NCBI GenBank assembly: GCA_036382515.1
Contig: DASVHQ010000436.1
Span: 1 to 58,961, forward strand
DNA: 58,961 bases
DNA from: JADGRF01 sp036382515
GTDB lineage: Bacteria; Myxococcota_A; Polyangia; Polyangiales; JAFGIB01
Reading direction: 5' to 3'
The notes under the pieces were generated by a model, which saw nothing but the letters and a program-made list of their open reading frames with translations, did not search any database and was not told the origin of the DNA. The translations under genes were made by a program, and so were the position numbers. Positions 1 through 9,438 of this stretch are shown one piece after another; the first letter of the stretch is position 1, and each line of letters starts with the position of its first letter.

Positions 1-2
1 TG

Positions 3-254
3 ATCGTGCCGCACGAGCCCGAGCCCGTGACCGAGGGTGAAGGTGCGGTGCACTTCTTTCCGGGCGGGCGCACCGAACACGCCGTGATCCAGTTCAGCGA
101 CGGTCGTGCAGGCGTGTACTCGCTGGAGATCCGCGCGCTCACCGGCCGCATGAAAGTGTACGCCGAGGCGTACGAGCCACACGAGCTACAGACCGAGGAC
201 GACGCCGAAGGCAAGTCCTCTGACACCAAGGGCTCGGAGGTGGACGCGCCATGA
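3..254 (+). CDS. gspH: GspH, type II secretion minor pseudopilin (5' truncated)
   Basis: This is the C-terminal part of a gene that begins before the window. The frame is open from base 3 and ends at 254, with the stop overlapping the ATG of gspI. The visible residues (HAVIQFSDGRAGVYSLEIRALTGRMKVY) have the beta-strand pattern of the GspH C-terminal globular domain. A charged Glu/Asp-rich tail follows. The GspH call rests mainly on position directly before gspI-J-K. In the family, GspH is a minor pseudopilin associated with the periplasmic pseudopilus. The prepilin signal lies outside the window, so the identity is likely but not proven. Confidence 0.75.
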   Translation: MVPHEPEPVTEGEGAVHFFPGGRTEHAVIQFSDGRAGVYSLEIRALTGRMKVYAEAYEPHELQTEDDAEGKSSDTKGSEVDAP

Positions 255-1120
255 CCCGCGCAACGGCCGGCTTCACGCTGCTCGAGGTCATGATGGCCAT
301 GGCGATCCTCGCCGTGTGTCTGAGCGCGGTGTTCTCGACCGAAGCCGGTGCGATCCACATGTCCACGCGCGCACGCAAGACCAGCGTGGCCGCGCTGCTC
401 GTGCGCTGCAAGATGGGCGAGATCGAGGAGAAGATCGCGAAGGAAGGTCTGCCCGCTGTCTTCGCGCAGGGGCAAGACAACTGCTGTACCGACGCTCCGA
501 TCGAGGGCTTCGGCTGCCGCTGGGACATCAACCCGATCATCATGCCCGACACGATGTTCGGCGACCCGTCCAAGAACCCACTCGCCAAGGGCACTGCGCT
601 GGGTGGACAAACGCCCTCGAGCGCTGCAGGCGCAGCACAGCTTCCCATGGGCAGTGCGCCCGGTTCGACGGCGATGCCTGGCGCGCTCGGCGCAACCCCG
701 CCCGGCGGTCTGCCAGGTCAGACCAAGCCGTCGCCAACCGACATGCTGGCGTCTGATCCGTCGCAGATGCTGCAGCCCGGCGGCGCGGGCGGCGCGATCG
801 ATGGCCTTGCGGCGATGGCCCTGCAGTTCGTGTATCCGGTGCTCAAGACTTCGTTCGAGGGTCAGATCCGTCGCGCGACCGTGACCGTGACCTGGAAAGA
901 GGGCAGCCGCGATCACTCGTTCGACGTGACACAATACATCGTCGCAGAGCAGCCGGCCGTCATCGACACAACCAACTTGCAAGCTGGACAGCCTGGGCAA
1001 CCGGGTGCACCGGGCACCGGCACAGGGACACAACCCACCGCACCAGCGCCAGCCTTCGGTCTCGGGGGCGGCATGGCCCAACCCTTCGGCATGCCGTCTG
1101 GCCTTCCGGGTGGGCCATGA
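251..1120 (+). CDS. gspI: GspI, type II secretion minor pseudopilin with long C-terminal extension
   Basis: The N-terminus has a class III (prepilin peptidase) signal: a short basic leader, Gly, then FTLLEVMMAMAIL with Glu at +5, followed by a hydrophobic helix. GspI normally forms the pseudopilus tip complex with GspJ and GspK, whose genes follow. At 289 residues it is much longer than a typical GspI of about 120-130. The extra sequence is Gly/Pro/Ala/Gln-rich, in the middle (about residues 115-180) and at the C-terminus (about 245-289). The ATG overlaps the gspH stop by 4 bp, and the stop overlaps the gspJ ATG in the same way, so translation is probably coupled. Confidence 0.88.
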   Translation: MTRATAGFTLLEVMMAMAILAVCLSAVFSTEAGAIHMSTRARKTSVAALLVRCKMGEIEEKIAKEGLPAVFAQGQDNCCTDAPIEGFGCRWDINPIIMPDTMFGDPSKNPLAKGTALGGQTPSSAAGAAQLPMGSAPGSTAMPGALGATPPGGLPGQTKPSPTDMLASDPSQMLQPGGAGGAIDGLAAMALQFVYPVLKTSFEGQIRRATVTVTWKEGSRDHSFDVTQYIVAEQPAVIDTTNLQAGQPGQPGAPGTGTGTQPTAPAPAFGLGGGMAQPFGMPSGLPGGP

Positions 1121-1863
1121 CGCGCAGCCTGCTCAGCCTCGCTGCACGCAGCCGCGTGACAGCAGCGTCCGCGCGTCGGCGGCGCGGCATGACCATGATC
1201 GAGATCATGGTCGCCATGGCGATCCTCTCGATCATCTCGACGCTCCTGTACAGCGGCTTCATCCAGACCTCGCACAACAAGCAGCGCATCGAGGACGACC
1301 TCGAGCGCTCGCACGAGATCACCAGCGGCATCGAGCGCATGGCCGAAGAGCTCTCGATGGCCTACGTGTCCTGGCAGACCAACAAGCCCAACCCCCTGAG
1401 CGCCAACCATCCGGTGATGACCGCGTTCATCGCCAAGGAACAGGGCAGCGGCTCGCGCATCGACTTCAGCGCGTTCTCGCACCGGCGCCTGTACCGCAAC
1501 GCGCACGAGTCCGATCAAAACGAGGTCTCGTACTTCCTCACGCACGAGAAAAAGTCGGGGCAGCAGGTGCTCGCGCGACGCGAGCAGCGACGCATCGACG
1601 ACGACCCCGAGAAGGGCGGCCAGTCGCAGATCCTGATTCAGAACGTGCGCACCTTCAAACTCTCGTTTCTCGACCCGCTCACCACGATGTGGGTGCAGAC
1701 GTGGGACACGGTGCAGGCCGGCGGCCAACCCAATCGCCTGCCGAGCCAGGCGAAGATCCTGGTGACGGTTCCCAACCTGAGCGGACACGGCGCCGATCAG
1801 GTGTTCGGCACACGCACCTGGTTCCCCATGGCCTACGGCCTCAACTTCGCGATCTACAAATGA
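1117..1863 (+). CDS. gspJ: GspJ, type II secretion minor pseudopilin
   Basis: The prepilin motif RRRG followed by MTMIEIMVAMAILS lies about 25 residues from the start; Glu sits at +5 after the predicted cleavage site. The 248-residue length is slightly above typical GspJ (about 200). In the family GspJ binds GspI and GspK at the pseudopilus tip. The gene overlaps both neighbours by 4 bp (ATGA junctions), so it sits inside one transcription unit. The globular part contains the mixed strand/helix sequence expected after the long N-terminal helix. Confidence 0.88.
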   Translation: MTRSLLSLAARSRVTAASARRRRGMTMIEIMVAMAILSIISTLLYSGFIQTSHNKQRIEDDLERSHEITSGIERMAEELSMAYVSWQTNKPNPLSANHPVMTAFIAKEQGSGSRIDFSAFSHRRLYRNAHESDQNEVSYFLTHEKKSGQQVLARREQRRIDDDPEKGGQSQILIQNVRTFKLSFLDPLTTMWVQTWDTVQAGGQPNRLPSQAKILVTVPNLSGHGADQVFGTRTWFPMAYGLNFAIYK

Positions 1864-3215
1864 CCAAGCAGAGGCGCCTACCAAAACGCAAACGCCGCAC
1901 GCCTTCCCGGCGCGAGCGCGGCGTTGCGCTCGTGATGGTGCTCACGGTGATCGCGGTGATCACCGTGATGGTCAGCGAGATGAGCCAGAACACCAGCACC
2001 GAGTTCCAGGTGTCGGTGAATCAGCGTGACCGCGTGCGTGCGGAGTTTCTGGCGCGCAGCGGGACGAACTTGATGCGGCTCTTGCTCGCGCAAGAACCCT
2101 TGATCACGCGGGCCGTCAGCCCGTTCGTGAGCATGATCCTCGGCCACTCGATCCCGCAGATCAACGTCTGGCGCTTCGCCGACACCATCCTGGCGCCCTT
2201 CGCGAACTACGGCTCGGCCAAGCGCGCCTCGACGAGCATCGGCATCGACTTCAACCAGATGCGGGGCCTCGCGGACACGGGCGGGAGCTTCGAGATCACG
2301 GCGTTCCCCGAGAACAGCAAGCTCAACGTGAACAACCCCGTGTACACCGATGACCCCGCCGGGTCGTTGCGCCTGGCAAAGCAGCTGTACTCGATGATGG
2401 GTGGTTTCCAGACCCAGGGCCCGAACGACGCGCTCTTCAACAAGCTGGACGCCGACGGACAACAGACCACACGCCTCGATATCGTGTCGGACATCATCGA
2501 CTGGTGGGACCCGGACGAGCAGCGCACGGTCTTCGATCCGGGCCGCCTCGAGGTGACCGCGGCCGGCGGCGAGGACGACATCTACGCTCGCTTCACCGAT
2601 CCTTACCGCGTGAAGAACTCTCCGTTCGACTCGCTCGAAGAGCTGCGCATGGTGCGCGGCATCGGGGACGATTTCTGGGCCACGTTCATCGATCCGAATC
2701 CCGATGACCCGCGTGCGCGCCGCGTCACCGTCTACGGCTCGGGCTCGGTCAATCCCAACGAGGCACCGCCGGACGTGCTGCTCGCGCGCGTGTGCTCGGT
2801 GCAGGCGCTTCAGATGCAGCCGCTGTGCCAGGACCCGGTGCAGGCGATGGGGTTTCTGCAGCTGTTGGGTACCGTGCGCGCCCTGGCGCCCATCCCGTGG
2901 TTCGGCACCGCCACCGAGTTCACGGACTTTCTTCAGGGCAAGGGCCAGTTGTACACGCTGCTGGCGACCGTTCTCACCGCGCAGAATCCGCTGCTGCAGT
3001 GGAAGGTCGTGATACCCCAGCCGATCCCGCCTGACCTGAACAACGCCTTCATCTTCAAGGCGTCGATCTTCACGATCCAGACGATAGGTCGGGTCGGTCA
3101 CACATCGGTCCGCCTAAACATGATCGTCAACACCGATCCAAACTGGCTGCCACCCCCCATGACCACGGCCAGAGCCGCGCCCATGGGCATCATCATCCAC
3201 TACCGCGTCGACTGA
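1860..3215 (+). CDS. gspK: GspK, type II secretion pseudopilus tip protein
   Basis: The ATG at 1860 overlaps the gspJ stop. A basic N-terminus ends in RRERG followed by VALVMVLTVIAVITVMV. This is a prepilin-like signal that lacks Glu at +5, a hallmark of GspK, which sits at the very tip of the pseudopilus. The 451-residue length is larger than other pseudopilins because of the inserted helical domain. Motifs such as DIVSDIIDWWDPDE and FDSLEELRMVRGI match the helical SAM-like region of the family. The frame is open far upstream, but the signal and the overlap fix the start at 1860. Confidence 0.9.
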   Translation: MTKQRRLPKRKRRTPSRRERGVALVMVLTVIAVITVMVSEMSQNTSTEFQVSVNQRDRVRAEFLARSGTNLMRLLLAQEPLITRAVSPFVSMILGHSIPQINVWRFADTILAPFANYGSAKRASTSIGIDFNQMRGLADTGGSFEITAFPENSKLNVNNPVYTDDPAGSLRLAKQLYSMMGGFQTQGPNDALFNKLDADGQQTTRLDIVSDIIDWWDPDEQRTVFDPGRLEVTAAGGEDDIYARFTDPYRVKNSPFDSLEELRMVRGIGDDFWATFIDPNPDDPRARRVTVYGSGSVNPNEAPPDVLLARVCSVQALQMQPLCQDPVQAMGFLQLLGTVRALAPIPWFGTATEFTDFLQGKGQLYTLLATVLTAQNPLLQWKVVIPQPIPPDLNNAFIFKASIFTIQTIGRVGHTSVRLNMIVNTDPNWLPPPMTTARAAPMGIIIHYRVD

Positions 3216-3230
3216 ACCGAGCAAACTCAC

Positions 3231-4712
3231 ATGGCACGCATCCTAGGCATCGACATCGACCGCAGCGCTGTGCGCGCCGCCCTGCTCAAGACGAGCTTCC
3301 GCGGCACCGAAATGGAGCGCTACCTGCAAATCCCGCTGGCCGAGGCGCCCGAGAGCGCGGGCTACATCACCGAGCTGCACGAGGCGCTGGCCAACGTGCT
3401 GCGAGCGGTGGGCAAGCCACCGGACACCGTGATCAGCTCGCTCGACGGCGAGCAAGCCTCCTTGCGCGTCGTGGAGCTGCCAGCCGCGGCGAGCAAGCGC
3501 ATCAGCGAGGTCTTGCCGTTCGAGCTCGAGTCGATGCTGCCGTTCGACATCGCCGATGCGGTCATCGATCACCAACCGATCGACATGACGCACGGGCCCA
3601 CGCTGCGCCTCTTGGCGGCGGCGGCGCTGCGCTCGCGCATCCGCGATCACGTCGCCTTGTTTCAGGGCAGCGCGGTCGATCCGCGGCAGATCGCCGTTGG
3701 AGCGGCTGCGCTCGATGGGTTGCGCGCCTTGTGCCCCGCGCTCGCCACGGGCAACGTCGGCGTGATCGAGCTCTGCGATCGGCAGACCAACGTGTGCGTG
3801 CTGACGCAGGGTCGTGCCAGCTTCGCGCGCACGCTCTCCGTGGGCCGCGAGGCGCTGCCCAAGCAAGCGGCAGACCTCTTGCAGGGCGTGCATCGTTCCA
3901 TCTCGGCCTACCTTGCCGCCGGCGGCGCACCGCTGACCGACCTGCACCTGTGCGGTGACGGTCCGCTCGCCGAGATGGCTCCGTGGCTGTCGCGCGAGCT
4001 GGGCGTGCCGACGCAAGTGCTGAGCCTGCCAAGCTCGACCATCGCACCCACAGCCGAGCTGCCGGTGTTCGCGCGCGCGGCCGCGCTCGCCGCACGTGCC
4101 AGCCTGCCAGGCAAGCGCATCAACCTGCGTACGGGCGAGTTCGCTTCCAAGCGCGGTCGCAGCGAGCTGCTCAGTCAGGTGAACCTGGTCATCGGCTGCA
4201 TCGTCGCCGTGCTGCTGTGCAGCATGGTCTCGCTCAAGGCGCGTCAATCGCTCTTGCTCGGCGAACAGGCCGCCCTGCGCAAGCATCTGGAAGAAAAGAC
4301 GCAGGAAGTGTTCGGCACCCCCGAGGGCAATCCGCACAAGGTGGAGACCTTGCTCGCTGCGCCGGGGAACGACAACCCGCTGCCGCGCTTCGATGCCTAC
4401 GACGCGCTCGCAGCTCTCTCCGATGCCATCCCGGCCAGCATCTCGCACGAGGTGAGGCACGTGCGCATCGACCTCGCCGAGGAGAAGAAGGAGGGCTCGA
4501 TGGAGCTGCAGGGCGCGCTGGCGTCGATCGAGCAGCGCGACGACATCGTCTCGCACCTCGAGTCGCACGGCTGCTTCACCGAGATCCAGCGCGGGCGCAC
4601 CTCACCGGGTCGCACCAACGACCAGATCAACTACCAGCTGGAAGCCAAGCTGCAGTGTCCGGGCGATGCTCCGGCCGCCAAGAAGCACAAGAGGAGCTCG
4701 TCCGATGAATAA
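3231..4712 (+). CDS. gspL: GspL, type II secretion inner-membrane platform protein
   Basis: This 493-residue protein begins MARILGIDIDRSAVRAALLK, the actin/PilM-like fold of the GspL cytoplasmic domain, which in the family binds the ATPase GspE. One membrane segment lies near residues 315-333 (LVIGCIVAVLLCSMVSL). A periplasmic ferredoxin-like domain of about 150 residues follows. The gene starts 15 bp after gspK and its end overlaps gspM by 8 bp, keeping the usual K-L-M order. The C-terminal tail is Lys-rich (KKHKRSS). Confidence 0.9.
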   Translation: MARILGIDIDRSAVRAALLKTSFRGTEMERYLQIPLAEAPESAGYITELHEALANVLRAVGKPPDTVISSLDGEQASLRVVELPAAASKRISEVLPFELESMLPFDIADAVIDHQPIDMTHGPTLRLLAAAALRSRIRDHVALFQGSAVDPRQIAVGAAALDGLRALCPALATGNVGVIELCDRQTNVCVLTQGRASFARTLSVGREALPKQAADLLQGVHRSISAYLAAGGAPLTDLHLCGDGPLAEMAPWLSRELGVPTQVLSLPSSTIAPTAELPVFARAAALAARASLPGKRINLRTGEFASKRGRSELLSQVNLVIGCIVAVLLCSMVSLKARQSLLLGEQAALRKHLEEKTQEVFGTPEGNPHKVETLLAAPGNDNPLPRFDAYDALAALSDAIPASISHEVRHVRIDLAEEKKEGSMELQGALASIEQRDDIVSHLESHGCFTEIQRGRTSPGRTNDQINYQLEAKLQCPGDAPAAKKHKRSSSDE

Positions 4713-5340
4713 CGTCGTCCTCGACCGCTTGCGCGACCGCTGGGAGAACTTCAACGAGCGTGAGCGCCGCCTGCTCACGGTGCTGGGCATGGCGGTGGCA
4801 GCAGCGGCGTTGCTCCTGCCGCCGGTGATGCTCACCATGAAGAACACCGAGATCGAGAGCGACAACGACGAGCTGCGCAGCGTGATCGATCGACTCGCGC
4901 AGCAGAGCACCCGGCTCTCGCACATGGCGGAGGAACGCCTGGCGGCCGATCGGCTGTATCGCAACAAGACACCGCCGCTCGGCTCGTTCCTCGAGGCCGA
5001 GGCGAAGAAGCAGGGCGTCACGCTACAGGAAGTCACTGACCAACCCGAGAAGGCCGTCGGCAGGTACCTACGCCGCAGCGCCACGGTGTCGTTGCCGCAG
5101 GTCGCGCTCACACCCGTGATCAACCTGCTCTCGAGCGTGGTCGAGAGTGGTCACCCCGTGGCGATCGATCAGATCCAGATCGATCACTTCCAGCCCGGCG
5201 ACCAGTACAACGTGAAGTTGGGTATCCTCACCTACGACAGGCAGTTCGGCGGCGCTGGCGGCGCGGACGACGACGGCAAGAAGGCCGGCGCGGGCAAGAG
5301 CAAGCGCAAGCGCCAGAGCAGCGACAGCGAGGAGCCATGA
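4705..5340 (+). CDS. gspM: GspM, type II secretion inner-membrane protein
   Basis: The ATG at 4705 is preceded by GAGGAG at about 4691 and overlaps the gspL stop. The predicted 211-residue protein has a short cytoplasmic N-terminus, one membrane helix at about residues 23-42 (LTVLGMAVAAAALLLPPVML), then a coiled-coil-like stretch and a periplasmic domain. This is the bitopic layout of GspM, which partners GspL in the assembly platform. The C-terminus is Lys/Ser-rich and disordered. An in-frame upstream start at 4666 lies deep inside gspL and has no ribosome site, so it was not used. Confidence 0.85.
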   Translation: MNNVVLDRLRDRWENFNERERRLLTVLGMAVAAAALLLPPVMLTMKNTEIESDNDELRSVIDRLAQQSTRLSHMAEERLAADRLYRNKTPPLGSFLEAEAKKQGVTLQEVTDQPEKAVGRYLRRSATVSLPQVALTPVINLLSSVVESGHPVAIDQIQIDHFQPGDQYNVKLGILTYDRQFGGAGGADDDGKKAGAGKSKRKRQSSDSEEP

Positions 5341-6329
5341 CGCGCGCATCCCTCAGAGACAACGTGCTCGTGTACGGCGGCTACACGAGCTTCTTCATGT
5401 TCGCGTTCGTCGTGTCGGCCTACCTCACGTTCCCCTACGACCGCCTGCGCGACTTCATCTCCACGAAGGTGGCAGAGTCGAGCGGCCCCGATCCCATGAC
5501 GCTGAGCATCGGCGAGCTCACGCCCTCGTGGCTGACCGGCGTGAAGCTCGAGGACGTCACGCTGCAACGACCAGCGGCCACGCCCGATGCGCAGCCGACG
5601 AGCCTGCACTTCGACAAGGTGTCGGCGCGAGTGTCCTTGCTCTCGTTGCTGCTGGGCTCTCAGAAGCTGAGCGTCGGGGCCGAGGTCGGCGACGGAACGA
5701 TCGAAGCCAAGCTCGAGCAGGATGCCGAGAGCCAGCATGTGGAGGCCGAGCTCACCGACGTCGACCTGCAGAAGCTCGGGATCGGCGGCTACGTCGGTGT
5801 GCCGCTCAAGGGCAAGGCCACGGGTACTGCCACCCTCACGCTGGCCCAAGACCCACTCAAGAGCGCGGGTGAGGTCAAGCTCGAGGTCGCGGGCCTGCAC
5901 GTGGGTGACGGCAAGGCGAAGATCAAGGCTCCGGGCATGCCCAGCGGCCTCACGCTCGACGAGGTAGATGCGGGCAAGCTACAGCTGGAGCTGCACGCGC
6001 AGGACGGCAACGCGGAGCTCACCCGCTTCTACGCGAGCGGCAAGGACCTCAAGGTGGAAGGCTCTGGCAACTTGCGCATCGCTATCCCAACGCGGCTCTC
6101 GCGGCTCGACGTGATCCTGGAGCTGAAGTTCAGCGACGCGTACAAGAACAAGAGTGACCGCACCAAGGCTCTGTTCGAGATCCTGGGCATGCAAAGCGAG
6201 TGGCGCAGGGCGCTCGGCCCGGACGGCGCGCTGCGACTGCACGTCGGCGGCACGCTGGGAGCGTTGCGAGCAGCGCCATCGAGCGTGGGTCCCGGCAAGG
6301 CGGGCGGCAAAGCCAAAGGCAAGCGGTAG
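5337..6329 (+). CDS. gspN: GspN, type II secretion protein
   Basis: The ATG overlaps the gspM stop by 4 bp. The 330-residue product has one N-terminal membrane segment (SFFMFAFVVSAYLTFPYDRLRDF). A long beta-rich periplasmic part follows, with AsmA/GspN-like strand repeats such as KVSARVSLLSLLLGSQKLSVGAEVGDG. GspN occurs in only some type II systems. Proteins of this length at the end of the gsp run are common in deltaproteobacterial lineages (family knowledge). It appears to be the last gene of the operon, because a 289-bp gap with a large inverted repeat follows. Confidence 0.82.
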   Translation: MTRASLRDNVLVYGGYTSFFMFAFVVSAYLTFPYDRLRDFISTKVAESSGPDPMTLSIGELTPSWLTGVKLEDVTLQRPAATPDAQPTSLHFDKVSARVSLLSLLLGSQKLSVGAEVGDGTIEAKLEQDAESQHVEAELTDVDLQKLGIGGYVGVPLKGKATGTATLTLAQDPLKSAGEVKLEVAGLHVGDGKAKIKAPGMPSGLTLDEVDAGKLQLELHAQDGNAELTRFYASGKDLKVEGSGNLRIAIPTRLSRLDVILELKFSDAYKNKSDRTKALFEILGMQSEWRRALGPDGALRLHVGGTLGALRAAPSSVGPGKAGGKAKGKR

Positions 6330-6372
6330 CGCGCAGGCCGGGCCGTTCGTTGCAGCTGACGGAGGCGGCGGG

Positions 6373-6575
6373 GGCTGGCGCGACGCCGCCGGGGTGGGGG
6401 CGTGATTTGGGCCCGACGCGGTGGGTCCCTTCCTGGCGCGCGCCGGCTCCGACCGAACCGCAACTGATCCTTGGGTTACGCGTCATGCGGCGACTGCATG
6501 GCCGGCCGCGCGCCCCTGGGGGTACCGCGTCGGGCCCAAATCGCACCCCCCGGCCCCGACGGCGTTGCGCCAGCC
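6373..6575. repeat. Large imperfect inverted repeat downstream of gspN
   Basis: Two arms, about 6373-6446 and 6502-6575, are reverse complements over roughly 70 bp with a few mismatches and a 55-bp spacer. The best block is 19 bp and exact (6404-6422 with 6524-6542; core TTTGGGCCCGACGCG). It fills the gap between gspN and the radical SAM gene and could act as a terminator for the gsp transcript or be a palindromic mobile element. It shows no sequence match to the element family at 14.0, 38.8, 48.1 and 50.5 kb. No gene is seen in 6330-6618. Confidence 0.8.
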
Positions 6576-6618
6576 ACACGGCCCCGCAACGCCCCCGCCT
6601 TCGCATCCCGCCCGATCA

Positions 6619-8541
6619 ATGCTATTGGCAGCGACTGTGAAACGCCGACCTGTCTGGTTGTTCAGTCTCGATACCGAGCAATTCTCGGCCGTCCCGATGA
6701 CCACGGGCCGGCTCAAGGCCTATTTCGCCAAGTACGGCGCAACGGCCGAGCACACCGATGTCGAGCTCGTGCACTTCCTGCAGAGCGAGGAGATCGACCC
6801 GTGGCTTGCCAGCCACTGGGACGGCCACGAGCTTGCACGCGCCCAGCGCGCGCTCGCCGACGGGCTCGCACCGGTCGTCGGCTTCAGCATCTACACCTGG
6901 AATGCCGCGCAGTTCCTCGAGGCCATCCGGCACATGCGCAAGAGCTGCCCCGAGATCAGCGTCGTGGTCGGCGGCCCGCACGTGCAGCGCGCACGTGACT
7001 TCCTCTTCGACGACGGCATCGATGTGGTCATGCTCGGCGAGGGCGAGGCCAGCTTCCAGGAATGGCTCGACTGCAGCGACCGCGGCGCCTGGTCGGAGAT
7101 CAAGGGCATCGCGTTCTTGCAGAACGGCGCGCTGGTCGAGACCGAAAAGCGCGAGCGCTTCACCGACCTCGATCAGCTTCCCTCCGCGCTCGACGTGCTC
7201 TCGCTGCGCGACGAGCAAGGGCTGCCGCGCTACCCGCGCGTGGCCTACGAGACCAGCCGCGGCTGTCCGTTCAAGTGTGCGTTCTGCGAGTGGGGCACGG
7301 GCGCCATCGGCACCAAGATGCACCAACACAGCCTCGCGCGCATCCGCTCGGACTTCGAACGACTGATCGAGGGCGGCGTGCAGGACATCTGGCTGTGCGA
7401 CTCGAACTTCGGCGCGCTCGCCGAGGACCTCGACAAGGCCAAGATCATCGTCGAGCTGCGCGAACGCACCGGCCGGCCCTCCACCTTCGCCACCTCGTGG
7501 TCGAAGACGCACAACGATCGCGTGCAAGAAGTCGTTCTGTTGCTGCAGAAGCATGGGCTGTTGCAGCACTACAACCTTGCGTTGCAGACGCTCACCCCGC
7601 TCGCGCTCAAGCTCAGCAACCGCAAGAACATGAAGAGCAATCGCTACGAGCCCATCGCCAAGGCGATGGCCGAGCAGGGCGTGCAGATTGCGACCGAGCT
7701 GATCTGGGGCCTGCCCGGCGACAACTTGCGCGAGTTCGAGCAGAACCTCGACAAGCTCATCAGCGTGTTCACGAACATCAACATCTTCGGCTACACGCTC
7801 TTGCCGGGCACCGAGTTCTTCGAGCGCCGTGACGAGTACAAGCTGCAGACCATCCCGGTCGCGGGCTACGGCAAGGCCAAGGGCGAATACGTCGTGGCCT
7901 GCCACACCTTCAGCCGCGACGAGGGCATCGAGGGCTACTTCCTGATCAGCGCGCATATCATGCTGATCCGCGGCTACGTGATGCCGCTGACGGCGCGCTA
8001 CCTCTCGCTGCACAAGGGCGCGCCCGTGTCAGCGCTGTTCCGTGCCGCGCTGCGCGCCATCGCGACGGAATTTGCGAGCGAGCTGCCGGATCTGGACCTC
8101 GGCGACCGCATGCTCGTCTACGAGAACCGTGACCGGCTCTACATCGCGGCGCTCGGCCAGAGAGAAAGGCTGTACGCTGTGCTGCGCCGCACGCTCGAGC
8201 ACTGGCTGATCAGCCACGACGGCGATGCGGAGTTCGTGCGCCAGGCCGCGGCCGTGCTCGCGCTCGACGAAGCGTTCTGTCCGCGAGTGGGCCAGGGCCA
8301 CACGCTCAGCCAGAGCTTCGATTTCGACGCTGACCGCGTGGCCTTCCATCTGAACCGCATGGAGCTGCCCGACCAGCAAGCGTTCGCGACCACGGCGAGC
8401 TCGCTGCGGATCCGCCACCCCGGTGGCGTCGGCGAAGTGCTCAAAGACCCCGATGGCGGCAGCTGGTTCCGCGGCAAGCCCGTCGAGCACGCCGGTAAAC
8501 CGAGCGAGCACGGCGAGCCCAGCGTCTCCGCGGGCGCGTGA
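6619..8541 (+). CDS. B12-binding domain radical SAM protein
   Basis: The start at ATG 6619 was chosen because the upstream in-frame sequence lies in the inverted repeat. The 640-residue protein has an N-terminal cobalamin-binding Rossmann-like region (about 15-140, with VVGFSIYTWN, VVVGGPHV and VMLGEGE). A radical SAM domain follows, whose CPFKCAFC motif provides cluster cysteines 216, 220 and 223. A C-terminal helical region of about 150 residues has no assigned role. This architecture matches the B12-dependent radical SAM superfamily, which methylates or rearranges unreactive carbons. The substrate cannot be told from sequence. The start of the next gene lies 105 bp downstream. Confidence 0.85.
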   Translation: MLLAATVKRRPVWLFSLDTEQFSAVPMTTGRLKAYFAKYGATAEHTDVELVHFLQSEEIDPWLASHWDGHELARAQRALADGLAPVVGFSIYTWNAAQFLEAIRHMRKSCPEISVVVGGPHVQRARDFLFDDGIDVVMLGEGEASFQEWLDCSDRGAWSEIKGIAFLQNGALVETEKRERFTDLDQLPSALDVLSLRDEQGLPRYPRVAYETSRGCPFKCAFCEWGTGAIGTKMHQHSLARIRSDFERLIEGGVQDIWLCDSNFGALAEDLDKAKIIVELRERTGRPSTFATSWSKTHNDRVQEVVLLLQKHGLLQHYNLALQTLTPLALKLSNRKNMKSNRYEPIAKAMAEQGVQIATELIWGLPGDNLREFEQNLDKLISVFTNINIFGYTLLPGTEFFERRDEYKLQTIPVAGYGKAKGEYVVACHTFSRDEGIEGYFLISAHIMLIRGYVMPLTARYLSLHKGAPVSALFRAALRAIATEFASELPDLDLGDRMLVYENRDRLYIAALGQRERLYAVLRRTLEHWLISHDGDAEFVRQAAAVLALDEAFCPRVGQGHTLSQSFDFDADRVAFHLNRMELPDQQAFATTASSLRIRHPGGVGEVLKDPDGGSWFRGKPVEHAGKPSEHGEPSVSAGA

Positions 8542-8645
8542 GCGCAAGCGCTCGTCGCCCTACACGCCGATTCTTTGACGCCCCCGCGGCAGCCGACCAA
8601 AGTCGGCGTTGCGCGTCGATCACGCGCACAGCCCAGGAGGCGTCG

Positions 8646-9332
8646 ATGCAGGTGCTCAACTTCGCGAACCGCAGTAGCGCACCCGAGCCACAGGCGGCCG
8701 AGGCGTTCGTGGGAACCGCCCTGGTCGTGCTGTTCGCGCCGGGCGAGCAGCTGGAACGCGTACGTCGCGAGGGTGGCGGACCGCTCGCGCTGCGCCCGCC
8801 CTTTCACGTCGGCGAGGACGACACCTACCTCGTTTTGCCCGACGACATCGGCGAAGAGATCGTCGACATCTTGCGCGACGCGGACGCCGACCTCTTGCAC
8901 GAGGCGCTGCGCGAGGGCCTGCTCGTCGTGGGTCAGATCGGCAAGAACCCCGCAGGTCGCGGCATGGCGCTCGATGCCACGATCGTGTGCGGAGCGCTGC
9001 AGCTGCTCGAGAGCAAGGCGAGCTATGCCGCCGAGCTCGAGCTGCGACCGGGCGAAAACCTCTTGCGCGCGCTCAACACGCTGCCGCACGCGCAGTGCAC
9101 CACGCTCAGCGCGCTCTGCGACGACGACGGCCTCGAGGCCATGCTGCGCGAGCCCGAGTACATCGGCACTTCGTGGCGCGCCCCGGCAAGCGCCAAGGCC
9201 CTGCAGGAGATCGAGCCGACCTACGTCTGGACGCGCCGCCGCGGCGAAAGCGAGGTCGGGATCGAGCTGGCGTTGTTCCAGGAGGACGACGAGCTGATCG
9301 CGCTCGTGCGCCCCGCCCGCCTGCACTTTTAG
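8646..9332 (+). CDS. Unrecognised 228-residue protein downstream of the radical SAM gene
   Basis: I do not recognise this family. The start is ATG 8646, because AGGAGG lies at 8635-8640; the frame is open upstream to 8538. The protein looks soluble and acidic, without signal peptide or membrane helix. It has mixed alpha/beta sequence (TALVVLFAPGEQLERV near the start, EVGIELALFQEDDELIALVRPARLHF at the end), the latter resembling paired strands. Its position between a B12 radical SAM gene and a sigma factor, on the same strand, suggests but does not prove a link with the former. Confidence 0.75.
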   Translation: MQVLNFANRSSAPEPQAAEAFVGTALVVLFAPGEQLERVRREGGGPLALRPPFHVGEDDTYLVLPDDIGEEIVDILRDADADLLHEALREGLLVVGQIGKNPAGRGMALDATIVCGALQLLESKASYAAELELRPGENLLRALNTLPHAQCTTLSALCDDDGLEAMLREPEYIGTSWRAPASAKALQEIEPTYVWTRRRGESEVGIELALFQEDDELIALVRPARLHF

Positions 9333-9438
9333 CCCACAAGCCTGGTCGACCTTCCGTATCGGCAGCGATATCAATGAGATCGGGTTCTGATTGCGGGCCC
9401 ATACCGAGGTGATTACGCTCACGACCTCGGAAGGCATC

